A stretch of DNA of 64,000 nt, from NCBI RefSeq assembly GCF_013409505.1, contig NZ_JACCBN010000001.1:6014001-6078000 (forward strand), written 5' to 3'. Below are positions 50,856-59,652 of this stretch, piece after piece (within the stretch, counting starts at the first letter, position 1; each line of letters starts with the position of its first letter). Position numbers and translations under genes: made by a program. The notes under the pieces are model-generated. The model was not told the origin of the DNA. It ran no database searches and worked only from the letters and a program-made list of their open reading frames with translations. This stretch comes from Actinomycetospora corticicola. Lineage in GTDB: Bacteria; Actinomycetota; Actinomycetes; Mycobacteriales; Pseudonocardiaceae.

Positions 50856-52415
50856 TCAGATCTGCATCTCGCGGCCGTGCCAGTGCTCGTCGCGGAGGCT
50901 GCGCTTGAGGATCTTGCCGGCGCCCGACTTGGGCAGCGGGTCCTCCTGCAGCGCCACCGAGCGCGGCACCTTGTAGCCCGCGATCGTCCGGCGGCAGTGC
51001 GCGACGAGCTCGTCGGCCCCCACCGAGGTCCGTACCTGGACCACCGCGTGCACGGCTTCACCGAAGCGCTCGTCGGGAATCCCGAACACCGCGGCCTCGA
51101 CCACCGCGGGGTGCGAGTACAGGGCGTTCTCCACCTCGGCGGAGTACACGTTCTCCCCGCCCGAGACGATCATGTCCTTCGCGCGGTCGACCAGGAACAG
51201 GTAACCGGCGTCGTCGAGATAGCCGAGGTCGCCGGAGGTGAACCAGCCGCCGGTCAGGACCTTCGCGGTCTCGTCGGGCTTGTGCCAGTAGCCCGGCGTC
51301 ACGTTGGCCCCGCGGATCGCGACCTCCCCCACCTCCCCGGCCGCCAGCGGCGTGCGCTCGACGGGGTCGATCACGACGACCTCCACGCCCACCGCGGGCC
51401 GCCCGCACGACATCGCGCGCGGGGAGTCGAGCCGGAGCTGCTCGTCGGGATGGAGCGTGACGATCGGCGAGGTCTCGGTCAGGCCGTAGATGTGCAGCAT
51501 GCTCGCCTGCGGGAACGTCGCGTGCGTGCGGCGCAGCAGCTCCCGCGCGGCCGGACTGGACCCGTGGGAGAGCCACCGCAACGACGACACGTCGCGCGGG
51601 CGTTCGCGCTGTTCCACGGCGAGGGCGTCCATCATCGTCGGGACGACGAGGGTGGCCGTCACCCGCTCGTGCTCGACGACGTCGAGGACCCCGCCCGGGG
51701 TGAACGCCGGCACGATCACCTGGGTGCCGGCCGCCCAGATCGTCGCGAGGGTGCCGATGGTGCCGGCCGCGTGGAACATCGGCGCCACCACCATGAACCG
51801 GGTGTCCTCGGTGAACGGCCAGCACGCGAGGAAGTGGAAGGCGTTCGCGACGAGGTTGCCGTGGGTCAGCATCACGCCCTTGGCCGCACCCGTGGTGCCG
51901 CCGGTGTAGAAGATGCCGGCGAGGTCGTGCTCGGCCACCGTCGCGGACCACGCGGCCGGGGTGCTCGACCCGATCAGGGCCTCGGATTCGGCGCCGAGCC
52001 CGATCACCGTCACGTCGAGCCCGTCGATGCCCTCGACGTCGCGGTCGGTGAAGAAGGCCTCGGCGCCCGAGTCGGTGATCGCGTAGCGGCGCTCGGCGTC
52101 CGAGTGCCGCGTGTTGAGCGGCACCACCACCAGTCCGGCCGCGGGCAGTGCGAGGTAGAGCTCGAGGAAGCGGTGACAGTTCGAGCTCAGCACGGCCACC
52201 CGGTCGCCGGGGGTCAGCCCGAGCCCGTCGAAGGCCCCGATGAGCCTCCCGATCCGCTCGGCGAGCTCCCGGTAGGTCAGCGTCGCGTGCGGGCAGACCA
52301 CCGCGGTGGCCTCCGGGGCGACGGTCAGCGCCCGCTGCAGGGCTGCGGACATCGTCCGGGTCGCGTTGCGCCGGTCGCCCGCCGGAGCGAGCGGCGGCGT
52401 CTCGAGGGTCGTCAT
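50856..52415 (-). CDS. AMP-dependent acyl-CoA synthetase/ligase
   Basis: 519 residues from the ATG at 52415. ANL motifs: YTGGTTGAAKGVMLTHGN near 186, IYGLTETSP near 311, TSGDLGYLDDAGYLFLVDRAKDMIVSGG near 398-425 and catalytic Lys in SGAGKILKRSLR near 500. Forms the CoA thioester of a carboxylic acid. Fourth gene of unit C, 43 nt after the thiolase; with the aldehyde dehydrogenase at the head of the unit it fits aldehyde to acid to acyl-CoA. Confidence 0.88.
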   Translation of the reverse strand: MTTLETPPLAPAGDRRNATRTMSAALQRALTVAPEATAVVCPHATLTYRELAERIGRLIGAFDGLGLTPGDRVAVLSSNCHRFLELYLALPAAGLVVVPLNTRHSDAERRYAITDSGAEAFFTDRDVEGIDGLDVTVIGLGAESEALIGSSTPAAWSATVAEHDLAGIFYTGGTTGAAKGVMLTHGNLVANAFHFLACWPFTEDTRFMVVAPMFHAAGTIGTLATIWAAGTQVIVPAFTPGGVLDVVEHERVTATLVVPTMMDALAVEQRERPRDVSSLRWLSHGSSPAARELLRRTHATFPQASMLHIYGLTETSPIVTLHPDEQLRLDSPRAMSCGRPAVGVEVVVIDPVERTPLAAGEVGEVAIRGANVTPGYWHKPDETAKVLTGGWFTSGDLGYLDDAGYLFLVDRAKDMIVSGGENVYSAEVENALYSHPAVVEAAVFGIPDERFGEAVHAVVQVRTSVGADELVAHCRRTIAGYKVPRSVALQEDPLPKSGAGKILKRSLRDEHWHGREMQI

Positions 52416-52458
52416 CGAGCGGCTCCGGGGGAGGGGAGGGGGCGGACAGGGGAGTGGC

Positions 52459-53694
52459 TCAGACGCGCTCGAGCAGCAGGGCCGCTCCCTGGCCGACCCC
52501 CACGCAGAGGGTCGCGAGACCGCGCCGCGTGCCGGCCCGGCGCAGCCGGTGGGCGAGCGTGAGCGTGATGCGGGCGCCCGAGCAACCCAGCGGATGCCCC
52601 AGGGCGATGGCGCCACCGAGAGGGTTCACGATGTCGCCATCGAGCTTGAGACGGCGGATCACGGCCAGGCTCTGCGCCGCGAACGCCTCGTTCAGCTCGA
52701 CCTCCTCGAGGTCCTCGATGGTCCAGCCGGCCCGGGCGGTCACCTTCTCGGTGGCCGGGACCGGCCCGAGGCCCATCACGTGCGGGGCGACCCCCGCGCT
52801 GGCCCCGGCGACCACGCGGGCCAGCGGGGTCAGACCGTGGCGGGTCACGGCCTCCTCGGAGGCGACCATGAGAGCCGCGGCGCCGTCGGAGAGCGGCGAG
52901 GACGACCCGGCGGTGACGATGCCGCCCTCGCGGAACACCGGGCGCAGGCCGGCCAGCGACTCCATCGAGATGTTCTCCCGGGGCCCCTCGTCGTGGGCGA
53001 CCACGATCGGGTCGCCCTTCCGCTGGGGGACCTCGACCTCGACCAGTTCGTCGTCGAACGCGCCGGAGCGGAGCGCCGCCAACGCCCGCTGGTGGCTGGT
53101 GTACGCGAAGCGGTCGGACTCCTCGCGGGTGATGCCGTCGAGGGCGGCGACCTCCTCGGCCGTCTCGCCCATCGACAGTGTGATGGGACCGTCGGTCTCG
53201 GTGTGCCGGGCCGGTGCCTGGCGGTCGAGCTTCGTGAACCGGGGGTTGGTGAAGCGCCATCCGAGGCTGGTGTCGGCGACCTCGCCCGGAGGCGCCCACG
53301 GGGTCCCGGGCTTGGCGGTCACCCACGGCGCGCGAGTCATGGATTCGACGCCGCCGGCGACCACGATCTCGGCCTCGCCGGACTTGATCGACTGCGCGGC
53401 CGAGGCGACGGCCGTCAACCCGCTGGCGCACAGCCGGTTGACGGTGTAGCCGGGAACGGTGTGCGGCAGCCCTGCCAGCAGCACGGCCATCCGCGCGACG
53501 TCCCGGTTGTCCTCCCCGGCCTGGTTGGCCGCTCCGAGGATCACCTCGTCGACCGCCTCGCCGGGGACGCCCGCGCGGGCGACCGCCTCGCCGACCACGA
53601 GTCCCGCGAGATCGTCGGGCCGTACCTGGGCGAGAGCGCCGCCGTACCTGCCCTGCGGTGTGCGGGCCCCGGCGACCAGGAAAGCCTCGGGCAT
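52459..53694 (-). CDS. thiolase (acetyl-CoA acyltransferase)
   Basis: 411 residues from the ATG at 53694, which has GGAGA upstream and starts MPEAFLVAGARTP. Nucleophilic Cys89 in NRLCASGLTA, GGVESMTRAP near 120, NEAFAAQSLAV near 335, GGAIALGHPLGCSGAR near 365 with His and Cys of the second and third catalytic sites. Cleaves a 3-oxoacyl-CoA with CoA, giving acetyl-CoA or propionyl-CoA. Third gene of unit C; final step of a beta-oxidation-like sequence with the enoyl-CoA hydratase upstream. Confidence 0.92.
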   Translation of the reverse strand: MPEAFLVAGARTPQGRYGGALAQVRPDDLAGLVVGEAVARAGVPGEAVDEVILGAANQAGEDNRDVARMAVLLAGLPHTVPGYTVNRLCASGLTAVASAAQSIKSGEAEIVVAGGVESMTRAPWVTAKPGTPWAPPGEVADTSLGWRFTNPRFTKLDRQAPARHTETDGPITLSMGETAEEVAALDGITREESDRFAYTSHQRALAALRSGAFDDELVEVEVPQRKGDPIVVAHDEGPRENISMESLAGLRPVFREGGIVTAGSSSPLSDGAAALMVASEEAVTRHGLTPLARVVAGASAGVAPHVMGLGPVPATEKVTARAGWTIEDLEEVELNEAFAAQSLAVIRRLKLDGDIVNPLGGAIALGHPLGCSGARITLTLAHRLRRAGTRRGLATLCVGVGQGAALLLERV

Positions 53695-53790
53695 CGTCGT
53701 CTCCGTCTCTAGCCGAACGATCATTCGGTCGGTACAGGAAGGTAGCAGTCAGCCGTCGCGCGTCCCACGACGTCTCCGGGTCGGGGCCGG

Positions 53791-54603
53791 TCACCGACCG
53801 GTGAAGGCGGGTTGCTGCTTGGCGAGGAACGCCTCGACGGCGTTGCGGTGATCGTCGGTGAGTCCGAGTCGGGCCTGGGCCTCGGCCTCGTGCGCGAGGA
53901 CGTCGGGCAGGGACGAGGTCGCTCCGAGAGCCACGGCCCGCTTGATCTCGGCGTAGGCGCGCGTGGGTCCGGCCGCAAGTCGGGCGGCGAGCGTGACCGC
54001 TTCGTGGTCGAGGGCGTCACGGGGGACGATCCGGTGCAGGATTCCCCAGTCCCGGGCCTGGTCGGCGGTGAACGCGTCGCCGAGGAGGAGCAGCGCGGTC
54101 GCGCGGGAGGCCCCCACGCAGTGGGCGAGACTCGCGGAGAGGCCGGAATCGCCGCCGAGCCCGATCGCGGAGAAGGCGGTGCTGAACGAGGTGCCCTCGG
54201 CGGCGAGGCGCAGATCGCAGGCGAGGGCGAATCCGAGGCCGGCCCCGACACAGGTCCCGTTGATCGCCGCGACCACCGGTTTCGGCATCTCGGTCAGGGC
54301 GCGGGCGATGGGGTTGTAGTGCTCGGTGACGGTGTCGAAGGCCGTGGCGGCGTCGTGTCGGAGGGCGGCCGCGTGTTCGCGGAGGTCCTGCCCGGCGCAG
54401 AAGGCCTTCCCGGTGCCGGTGAGGACGACGGCCCGGATGCTCTCGTCGGCGCCGACCTCGGTGAGGGCGTCGCGGAGAGCGGTCTTGACCTCGCCGGTGA
54501 GGGCGTTGCGGGAGTCGGGTCGCTCGAGGCGGACGACGGCGACGGCCGGGGTGGTGCGGTCGACGGTGACCGCGTCGTCGTCGGTGCCGGTCTCAGCAGG
54601 CAC
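53791..54603 (-). CDS. enoyl-CoA hydratase/isomerase family protein
   Basis: 270 residues. Crotonase motifs: GTGKAFCAGQDLREHAAALR near 64 (oxyanion Ala-Gly-Gln-Asp) and NGTCVGAGLGFALACDLRLAA near 115. The acid position after FSTAFSAIGLGGDSGLSASL near 140 has no Glu at the usual 164-type place (GGDSG instead), as in PaaG/PaaB-like isomerases, so isomerase activity on ring or enoyl-CoA is possible. Second gene of unit C, after the aldehyde dehydrogenase and before the thiolase. Confidence 0.88.
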   Translation of the reverse strand: MPAETGTDDDAVTVDRTTPAVAVVRLERPDSRNALTGEVKTALRDALTEVGADESIRAVVLTGTGKAFCAGQDLREHAAALRHDAATAFDTVTEHYNPIARALTEMPKPVVAAINGTCVGAGLGFALACDLRLAAEGTSFSTAFSAIGLGGDSGLSASLAHCVGASRATALLLLGDAFTADQARDWGILHRIVPRDALDHEAVTLAARLAAGPTRAYAEIKRAVALGATSSLPDVLAHEAEAQARLGLTDDHRNAVEAFLAKQQPAFTGR

Positions 54604-54764
54604 GGGCAGCTCCTGGGTCGATGGGGCCGGACGCGGGGCGACGCAGGCCCCGCCGTCCGCTGCTGGTCCTGCGTCGGCTCGTGGGTCGGTCGATCACCCT
54701 CGACACGCCCGTCCGGCCCGCGGCGGCCGCCCCCTGGAGCGGCCGTCCGCGGCGCCGGGTGCGG

Positions 54765-56174
54765 TCAGAGCACCTTGCGGAGGATCTTCTGCGCCCGCTC
54801 GGAGTAGGGCGGGTAGAGCAGGTCGGGGTCGGGCGTGGTCGGGCGCGAGAGCACCGCCTTGCGGTGGCTGAACGCCTCGAAGCCGAACTGGCCGTGGTAC
54901 GCGCCCATGCCGCTGGTGCCGACCCCGCCGAAGGGGAGCTGCGGGACCAGGCAGTGCATCATCGCGTGGTTGATCACCGTGGCTCCGGACGGGACCTCGG
55001 CGGTCACCCGTTCCGCGCTCTGGCGCGAGCCGGAGAACACGTAGGCGGCCAGCGGCTTCGATCCGGCGTTGACGTGGCTGATGGCGTCGTCGAGCGAGGC
55101 GACCGTGATGACGGGCAGGATCGGCCCGAAGATCTCCGTGGTCATGAGGGGCGAGTCGAGGTCGGGGTCGACGAGGACCGTCGGCTCGATCGCGAGTGCG
55201 TCGCGGTCGTGCCCGCCGCCGAACACCAGGCGTCCGCCGTGGGAGTCGAGCAGTCCGACCAGGCGGTCGAACTGGCGGTCGTTCACGATGCGCACGCCGG
55301 ACGTGTCGCCTTCGCGGAACTCGCGATAGGACGCCATGAGCTTCCCGAGCAGCCGCTCGCGGACGGACTCCTCCACGAGCACGTAGTCCGGCGCGATGCA
55401 GGTCTGGCCGTGGTTGAGCGTCTTCGTCCAGACCAGGCGCCGGGCGGTGGCGTCGAGGTCGGCGTCGGCGGTGACGATGGCCGGGCACTTGCCGCCGAGC
55501 TCGAGCACGACCGGGGTGAGGTGCTCGGCCGCGGCCGCCATCACCTTCTTGCCGATCTCCGGACCACCGGTGAAGAACGCGAGGTCGAGCCCCTCGGCGA
55601 GCAGCGCCTGCGTGGTGTCCGCCTCGCCCTCGACGACCGCGACGGCGTCCGCGTCGAGGTAACGCGGGATCAGCCGGGCGAGCAGCGCGGAGACGGCCGG
55701 GGCGTGCTCGGACGGCTTGACGACGACGGCGTTGCCTGCCGCGAGGGCGCCGACGACGGGGCCGAGGGTGAGGTAGATCGGGTAGTTCCAGGGTCCGATG
55801 ACGAGCACGGTGCCCAGCGGCTCGAAGCGGTAGTGCGCGCTGCCCGGCAGCTGCGCGGCGGGGAGGGCGACCCGGCGCTTGCGGGTCCACCGGCGCAGGT
55901 GCTTGCGCGCGTACGCGGCCTCGGACTTCGTGGCGGCGAGGTCCCCGAGCCAGGTGTCGTGCGGCGTGCGGCCCAGGTCGGCGGCCATGGCCTCGGCGAT
56001 GGCGGGCTCCTGCTCGGAGACGAGGCGCTCGACGCCGCGGAGCTGGCGACGCCGCCACTGCAGGTCGCGGGTACGGCCCGTGGCGAAGGTCGCGCGCAGG
56101 CGGGCGACGACGTCCGCGGCGGACTCCGTGGGGGCGGCCTTCGGGGGCGCCACGCTGGGTGCGGTGGTCGTCAT
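54765..56174 (-). CDS. aldehyde dehydrogenase (ALDH class-3-like)
   Basis: 469 residues from the ATG at 56174. NAD(P) motif GPWNYPIYLTLGPVVGALAAGN near 127, FTGGPEIGKKV near 201, catalytic Glu225 (LELGGKCP) and Cys259 (GQTCIAPDY), and C-terminal PFGGVGTSGMGAYHGQFGFEAFSHRK. The GQTC-xAPDY form is that of class 3 / fatty and aromatic aldehyde dehydrogenases. Oxidises an aldehyde to the acid for the downstream CoA ligase. First gene of unit C, 196 nt from regulon box copy 3. Confidence 0.92.
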   Translation of the reverse strand: MTTTAPSVAPPKAAPTESAADVVARLRATFATGRTRDLQWRRRQLRGVERLVSEQEPAIAEAMAADLGRTPHDTWLGDLAATKSEAAYARKHLRRWTRKRRVALPAAQLPGSAHYRFEPLGTVLVIGPWNYPIYLTLGPVVGALAAGNAVVVKPSEHAPAVSALLARLIPRYLDADAVAVVEGEADTTQALLAEGLDLAFFTGGPEIGKKVMAAAAEHLTPVVLELGGKCPAIVTADADLDATARRLVWTKTLNHGQTCIAPDYVLVEESVRERLLGKLMASYREFREGDTSGVRIVNDRQFDRLVGLLDSHGGRLVFGGGHDRDALAIEPTVLVDPDLDSPLMTTEIFGPILPVITVASLDDAISHVNAGSKPLAAYVFSGSRQSAERVTAEVPSGATVINHAMMHCLVPQLPFGGVGTSGMGAYHGQFGFEAFSHRKAVLSRPTTPDPDLLYPPYSERAQKILRKVL

Positions 56175-56369
56175 GGAATGGCCCTTTCTCGGAGACGGCA
56201 GTGATGGAGAGGGGCGGCGGACGCCGGCTCGCGTCGAGCGCCGACGCCCGACGCGACCACCGACGGGACCGCAGGTGGGCTCACGTACCACTCGGGTACG
56301 GCGCGGAGGCATCGCCTCCGCGTCCAGCGTGACCGGTCAGCGCCAGCGGCCGCGGAACCGTCCCACGCA

Positions 56370-56385
56370 GAGTTCAGAAAGTCAA
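56370..56385 (-). promoter_or_regulatory. regulon box copy 3 (TTGACTTTCTGAACTC), upstream of unit C
   Basis: Exact 16-base copy on the minus strand, pointing toward the aldehyde dehydrogenase gene. It is followed on that strand by TGCGTGGGA, as at copy 1. It sits directly beside the decayed hxlR copy, so this promoter probably arrived by duplication of the 46777-46980 region. Confidence 0.7.
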
Positions 56386-56410
56386 TCCAGCTCCGGGTCG
56401 CCTCCGACCC

Positions 56411-56575
56411 ATGACGTGCCCGGCCGGATCCCCGAGACCGCCCCGAACTGCACGGTCGCGCTGACTCTCGCGCAGGTCGGCGACCGATGGGCCATCCTCA
56501 TCCTGCGGGAGTTGTTCGACGGGGCCTCGCGCTTCGACCGAGAATGTCAGTGCTTCCCGGTGCTGCTGGGTACCA
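56411..56575 (+). pseudogene. decayed duplicate of the HxlR regulator gene
   Basis: From 56362 the sequence closely follows 46777 onward. The ATG at 56411 matches the hxlR start, but a 4-nt deletion nearby puts the body out of frame. NCTVALTLAQVGDRWAILIL and RELFDGASRFDR are readable in the shifted frame. After that the helix-turn-helix middle is missing, and a short match to the distal part (FPVLL region) follows before similarity ends. The upstream box is intact. The gene cannot make the regulator. Confidence 0.8.
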
Positions 56576-56596
56576 CCCGATGCCGGTCGAATCGAG

Positions 56597-57310
56597 TCAT
56601 TCGCCGGTCGAGGAGGTCGCGGCCCATTCGTCGAATGCCTCGATGGTTCGCCACAAGTGATGCGAGTGATGGTCCGCCGCCAGATCACCCTCTCCGGTCA
56701 CGCACGCGTCGGCGATGGCGCGATGTTCGGTGACGATGGCCGCGAAGTCGGTCCGAACCGCAAGCGTCAGCCGCCGGACCCTGCGCGAGTTGTCCAGCAT
56801 CGTGTCGGTGAACCGCCGGAGCCACACGGAATCACACTGGCTCATGGTGGCTCGGTGGAACGCGACGTGCGCCTCTTCGTGGGCTGCGTACTCGGACGGA
56901 GAAAGCGCGGACAGGTCTGCCGATCCGGCCTCCATCATGTCGTCGAACGCTCGCTCGATCGTGTCGACCCACTGGGTCGTCGATCGTGCGACGGAACGCC
57001 TGATGGCGACGGGTTCGAGCAGGAGTCTGGTCTCGTAGAGGTCCCGGACATCGGCGGGGGATATTTCGCTCACGCGCACACCACGTTGCGGTAGCGCGAC
57101 CACGAACCCCTCCCCGGCCAGACGAGCGAACGCTTCCCGGACCGGCGTCGGACTGACATCGAAGCGGCTGGCGATCGGCTCGGCGGCGAGCCGCTCACCG
57201 GGAGCCAGCTCGAGATTGATGATGGCGTTTCGCAGCAGGTCGGTCACGCGATCGACCAGGGGCGCCTTCGGGGAACGCACGGCACGGGGTTGCGCTCCGA
57301 GCTCGGTCAC
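56597..57310 (-). CDS. GntR-family transcriptional regulator (FadR/FCD type)
   Basis: 237 residues. N-terminal winged helix-turn-helix (VDRVTDLLRNAIINLELAPG; EPIASRFDVSPTPVREAFAR; LAGEGFVVALPQRGVRVSEI). The C-terminal all-helical FCD domain (DVRDLYETRLLLEPVAIRRS; EEAHVAFHRATMSQC; IVTEHRAIADACVTGEGDLA; DHHSHHLWRTIE) has the His/Asp residues that bind a metal and a carboxylic-acid ligand. Divergent from unit D, with a palindrome between, so it probably represses unit D and responds to an organic acid. Confidence 0.9.
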   Translation of the reverse strand: MTELGAQPRAVRSPKAPLVDRVTDLLRNAIINLELAPGERLAAEPIASRFDVSPTPVREAFARLAGEGFVVALPQRGVRVSEISPADVRDLYETRLLLEPVAIRRSVARSTTQWVDTIERAFDDMMEAGSADLSALSPSEYAAHEEAHVAFHRATMSQCDSVWLRRFTDTMLDNSRRVRRLTLAVRTDFAAIVTEHRAIADACVTGEGDLAADHHSHHLWRTIEAFDEWAATSSTGE

Positions 57311-57864
57311 GGACCGAGCCTATCCGCCGAGCCCTGGTGCGCATCGTCGTCGCGGCGCGACGGTTCGGGTGCGCAGGGCATACGCCGTGGTCGCGCAGGC
57401 GACGTCGACCATCACCGCGCGGGTCGAGACGTGAGCAGGTCTGCGCCTCAGGGGCGACCCAGCCGTCGACGGCTGGAGGCCGTCCGCCGCGCCTCGGGCC
57501 GGACCGTGGCGGGCGACGTGGCATAGATGGAGGGGTTCCCGTCGCGGGCCGGAGACATGGGCCGGACCTGCGTATCGCCGGCGTCGACAGACGCCAGGCG
57601 AAATCCCCTCGAGGTTGCGGACGCCACCTCTACCCCGATCGAGCCGGGCAAAAATCTATAGATTCTCTTGCCCTCGGTGGTCCGGCGAGTTACCTTCACC
57701 ACGCCACCGGCGCCGGGCGAGCCGAGCACCGGCACCCGACGGTCGACGGGTGCGGGGCGCCAGTCGCTCGGCCGGGACACGCTGCAGCCATCCTCGACAG
57801 CCGTGACGCGCAGTTCCTCGTCGCGGTGCTCGAGCACCCTTCTTCACCCCCGCCAGGAGGCGAC
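57311..57864. other. 554-nt divergent region between gntR and unit D
   Basis: No gene is supported. Open frames are Arg/Ser-rich GC artefacts. It holds the ATCTATAGAT palindrome and should contain both promoters. The distance from the palindrome to the first unit D start (about 200 nt) suggests a long leader. Confidence 0.45.
57646..57673. promoter_or_regulatory. nested palindrome, candidate GntR operator
   Basis: ATCTATAGAT (57654-57663) is a perfect 10-bp palindrome in otherwise very GC-rich DNA. It is flanked almost symmetrically by GGGCAA (57646-57651) and TTGCCC (57668-57673). FCD-type GntR proteins commonly bind short AT-rich palindromes of this size. Binding is inferred. Confidence 0.5.
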
Positions 57865-58290
57865 GTGCCGCTCGTCCGAATCTCTCTCATGGAGACCACC
57901 ACCGAACGGGCCCAGGCGATCGGTCGATGTGTCTATGACGCGATGCGCGAGACCATCGGCATCCCCGAGGGGGACAACTTCCAGGTCTTCAACCACTGTC
58001 GCCCCGGCGAACTCGTCTACGACCCCAGCTGGCCCGGGATCGAACGCACGGACGGATACATGATCATCGAGATCATGTTCGGGGCCGGCCGCGAGACGGC
58101 AGTCAAGCAGGCGCTGTTCGCCCGCATCACCGAACTGCTCGAGGAGCGATGCCAGGTCCGACCCGAAGACGTGATGATCGCCCTGCAGGGACTCGGGCTC
58201 GACGACATGTCGCTCGGTCAGGGGCGAGCCCAGTTCGTGGAGAACCCTCCCGCCCGGTTGCAGTCGCCGGCCACCGCCGAAGCTCGCTAG
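57865..58290 (+). CDS. tautomerase-superfamily protein
   Basis: 141 residues from a GTG at 57865, 4 nt after GGAGG. It begins MPLVRISLMETTTERAQAIG, so Pro1 would be exposed as catalytic base. MIIEIMFGAGRETAVKQALF near 72 and EDVMIALQGLGLDDMSLGQG near 105 fit the 4-oxalocrotonate tautomerase/MIF-like repeat. First gene of unit D, 13 nt before the MFS transporter. Exact reaction unknown (tautomerisation, dehalogenation and decarboxylation all occur in this superfamily). Confidence 0.8.
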   Translation: MPLVRISLMETTTERAQAIGRCVYDAMRETIGIPEGDNFQVFNHCRPGELVYDPSWPGIERTDGYMIIEIMFGAGRETAVKQALFARITELLEERCQVRPEDVMIALQGLGLDDMSLGQGRAQFVENPPARLQSPATAEAR

Positions 58291-58303
58291 GAAAGGCCGG
58301 GCC

Positions 58304-59632
58304 ATGGCAACGGAGCCAGCCGACACGTCACACGCTCGTCGTGTCGCCATCGCCAGTGCGATCGGCACGATCATCGAGTTCTACGAGTTCTCGATCTACG
58401 CCACTGCTGCGGCACTGGTGTTCAGCCGGACGTTCTTCCCGTCGCTCGGTGGCTTGCAAGGCACGGTCGTCGCCTTCGCCACCTTCGGTGTCGCGTTCGT
58501 CGTCCGACCGCTGGGTGCGGTGGTCTTCGGACACCTCGGCGACCGGAAGGGCCGCAAGAACACCCTCGTGTGGTCTCTGCTGCTCATGGGTGTCGCCACG
58601 ATCGGCATCGGTCTGTTGCCATCGGCAGCGACGATCGGCGTCGCCGCACCCGTCCTGCTCGTGGCCCTCCGAATCGTTCAGGGTCTGGCCCTGGGCGGCG
58701 AATGGGCCGGCGCCTCGTTGATGACGACCGAATCGTCACCGGCCGGCAAGCGGGCGAAGTACGGAATCGGCCCTCAACTCGGGCCGGCGATCGGGTTCAT
58801 CCTCTCCAGCGTGACCTTCCTCGTCGTCACGGCAACACTGTCCCCCGAGCAGTTCGTCGCCTGGGGCTGGCGTGTTCCTTTCCTCGCCAGCGCGGTGCTC
58901 ATCGTGATCGGTTTCGTCATCCGGGTGAGGCTTCACGAGTCACCGGTGTTCGCTTCCGACGCGACGGTCATCGAGAAGTCGACACGACTTCCCATGAGCG
59001 AGCTCTTCTCACGGCAACTGCGGGTGTTGCTCCTTGCCTCCGGAGGCTCGATCGCGCTCTTCGCCTTGTTCTACGTCGTCGTGGCGTTCCTGCCCACCTA
59101 CGGGACACAGACGCTCGGCTTCTCCCAGTCCGCCGTGCTCCTCGTCAGCATCGGTGGAGCCATCGTCGGCGGGGTCACGGTGGTCATCTCGGCGGTGCTC
59201 TCCGACAGGCTGGGGCGCAAGCGGGTCCTGCTGCCGGCGAACGTCCTGTGCCTGATCGCGGCGCTGCTCTTCTTCCCCGTCATCTCGGCCGGACACATCG
59301 CCTGGTACGTGACGGGCGTGTTCGTCCTGCAGGCGGCAGTAGGGGCAGCGTACGGCCCCCTGGCGGCCTTCCTCCCCGAACTGTTCGCCACCCGGTACCG
59401 CTACACCGGTGCGGGTCTCGCGTACAACATCGCCACGGTCCTCGGAGCGTCGCTCACGCCCATCGTCGCCGCCGTTCTCATCAGCAGCTACGGCGCATGG
59501 GCGGTCACCATCTACCTGGTCGCCCTGTGCCTGGTCACCCTCGCGTGCCTGGCCGCGAGCCGCGAGACAGCGCGGACAGGCCTGGTCACCGATTCCGCCA
59601 CGCAGTCGGACGCCGCAGTCCCCGCACCCTGA
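58304..59632 (+). CDS. MFS transporter, metabolite:H+ symporter (MHS/ShiA-like) type
   Basis: 442 residues, twelve membrane segments. ASAIGTIIEFYEFSIYATAA at the N-terminus, the MFS loop motif GHLGDRKGRKNTLV near 74, RIVQGLALGGEWAGASLM near 125 and SDRLGRKRVLLPANV near 300 are typical of the MHS family (shikimate, alpha-ketoglutarate, proline/betaine and aromatic-acid importers). It lies between two tautomerase genes, so it probably imports the organic acid handled by unit D. Substrate not determinable. Confidence 0.9.
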   Translation: MATEPADTSHARRVAIASAIGTIIEFYEFSIYATAAALVFSRTFFPSLGGLQGTVVAFATFGVAFVVRPLGAVVFGHLGDRKGRKNTLVWSLLLMGVATIGIGLLPSAATIGVAAPVLLVALRIVQGLALGGEWAGASLMTTESSPAGKRAKYGIGPQLGPAIGFILSSVTFLVVTATLSPEQFVAWGWRVPFLASAVLIVIGFVIRVRLHESPVFASDATVIEKSTRLPMSELFSRQLRVLLLASGGSIALFALFYVVVAFLPTYGTQTLGFSQSAVLLVSIGGAIVGGVTVVISAVLSDRLGRKRVLLPANVLCLIAALLFFPVISAGHIAWYVTGVFVLQAAVGAAYGPLAAFLPELFATRYRYTGAGLAYNIATVLGASLTPIVAAVLISSYGAWAVTIYLVALCLVTLACLAASRETARTGLVTDSATQSDAAVPAP

Positions 59633-59652
59633 GAACCACCGAAGGAGACGTC

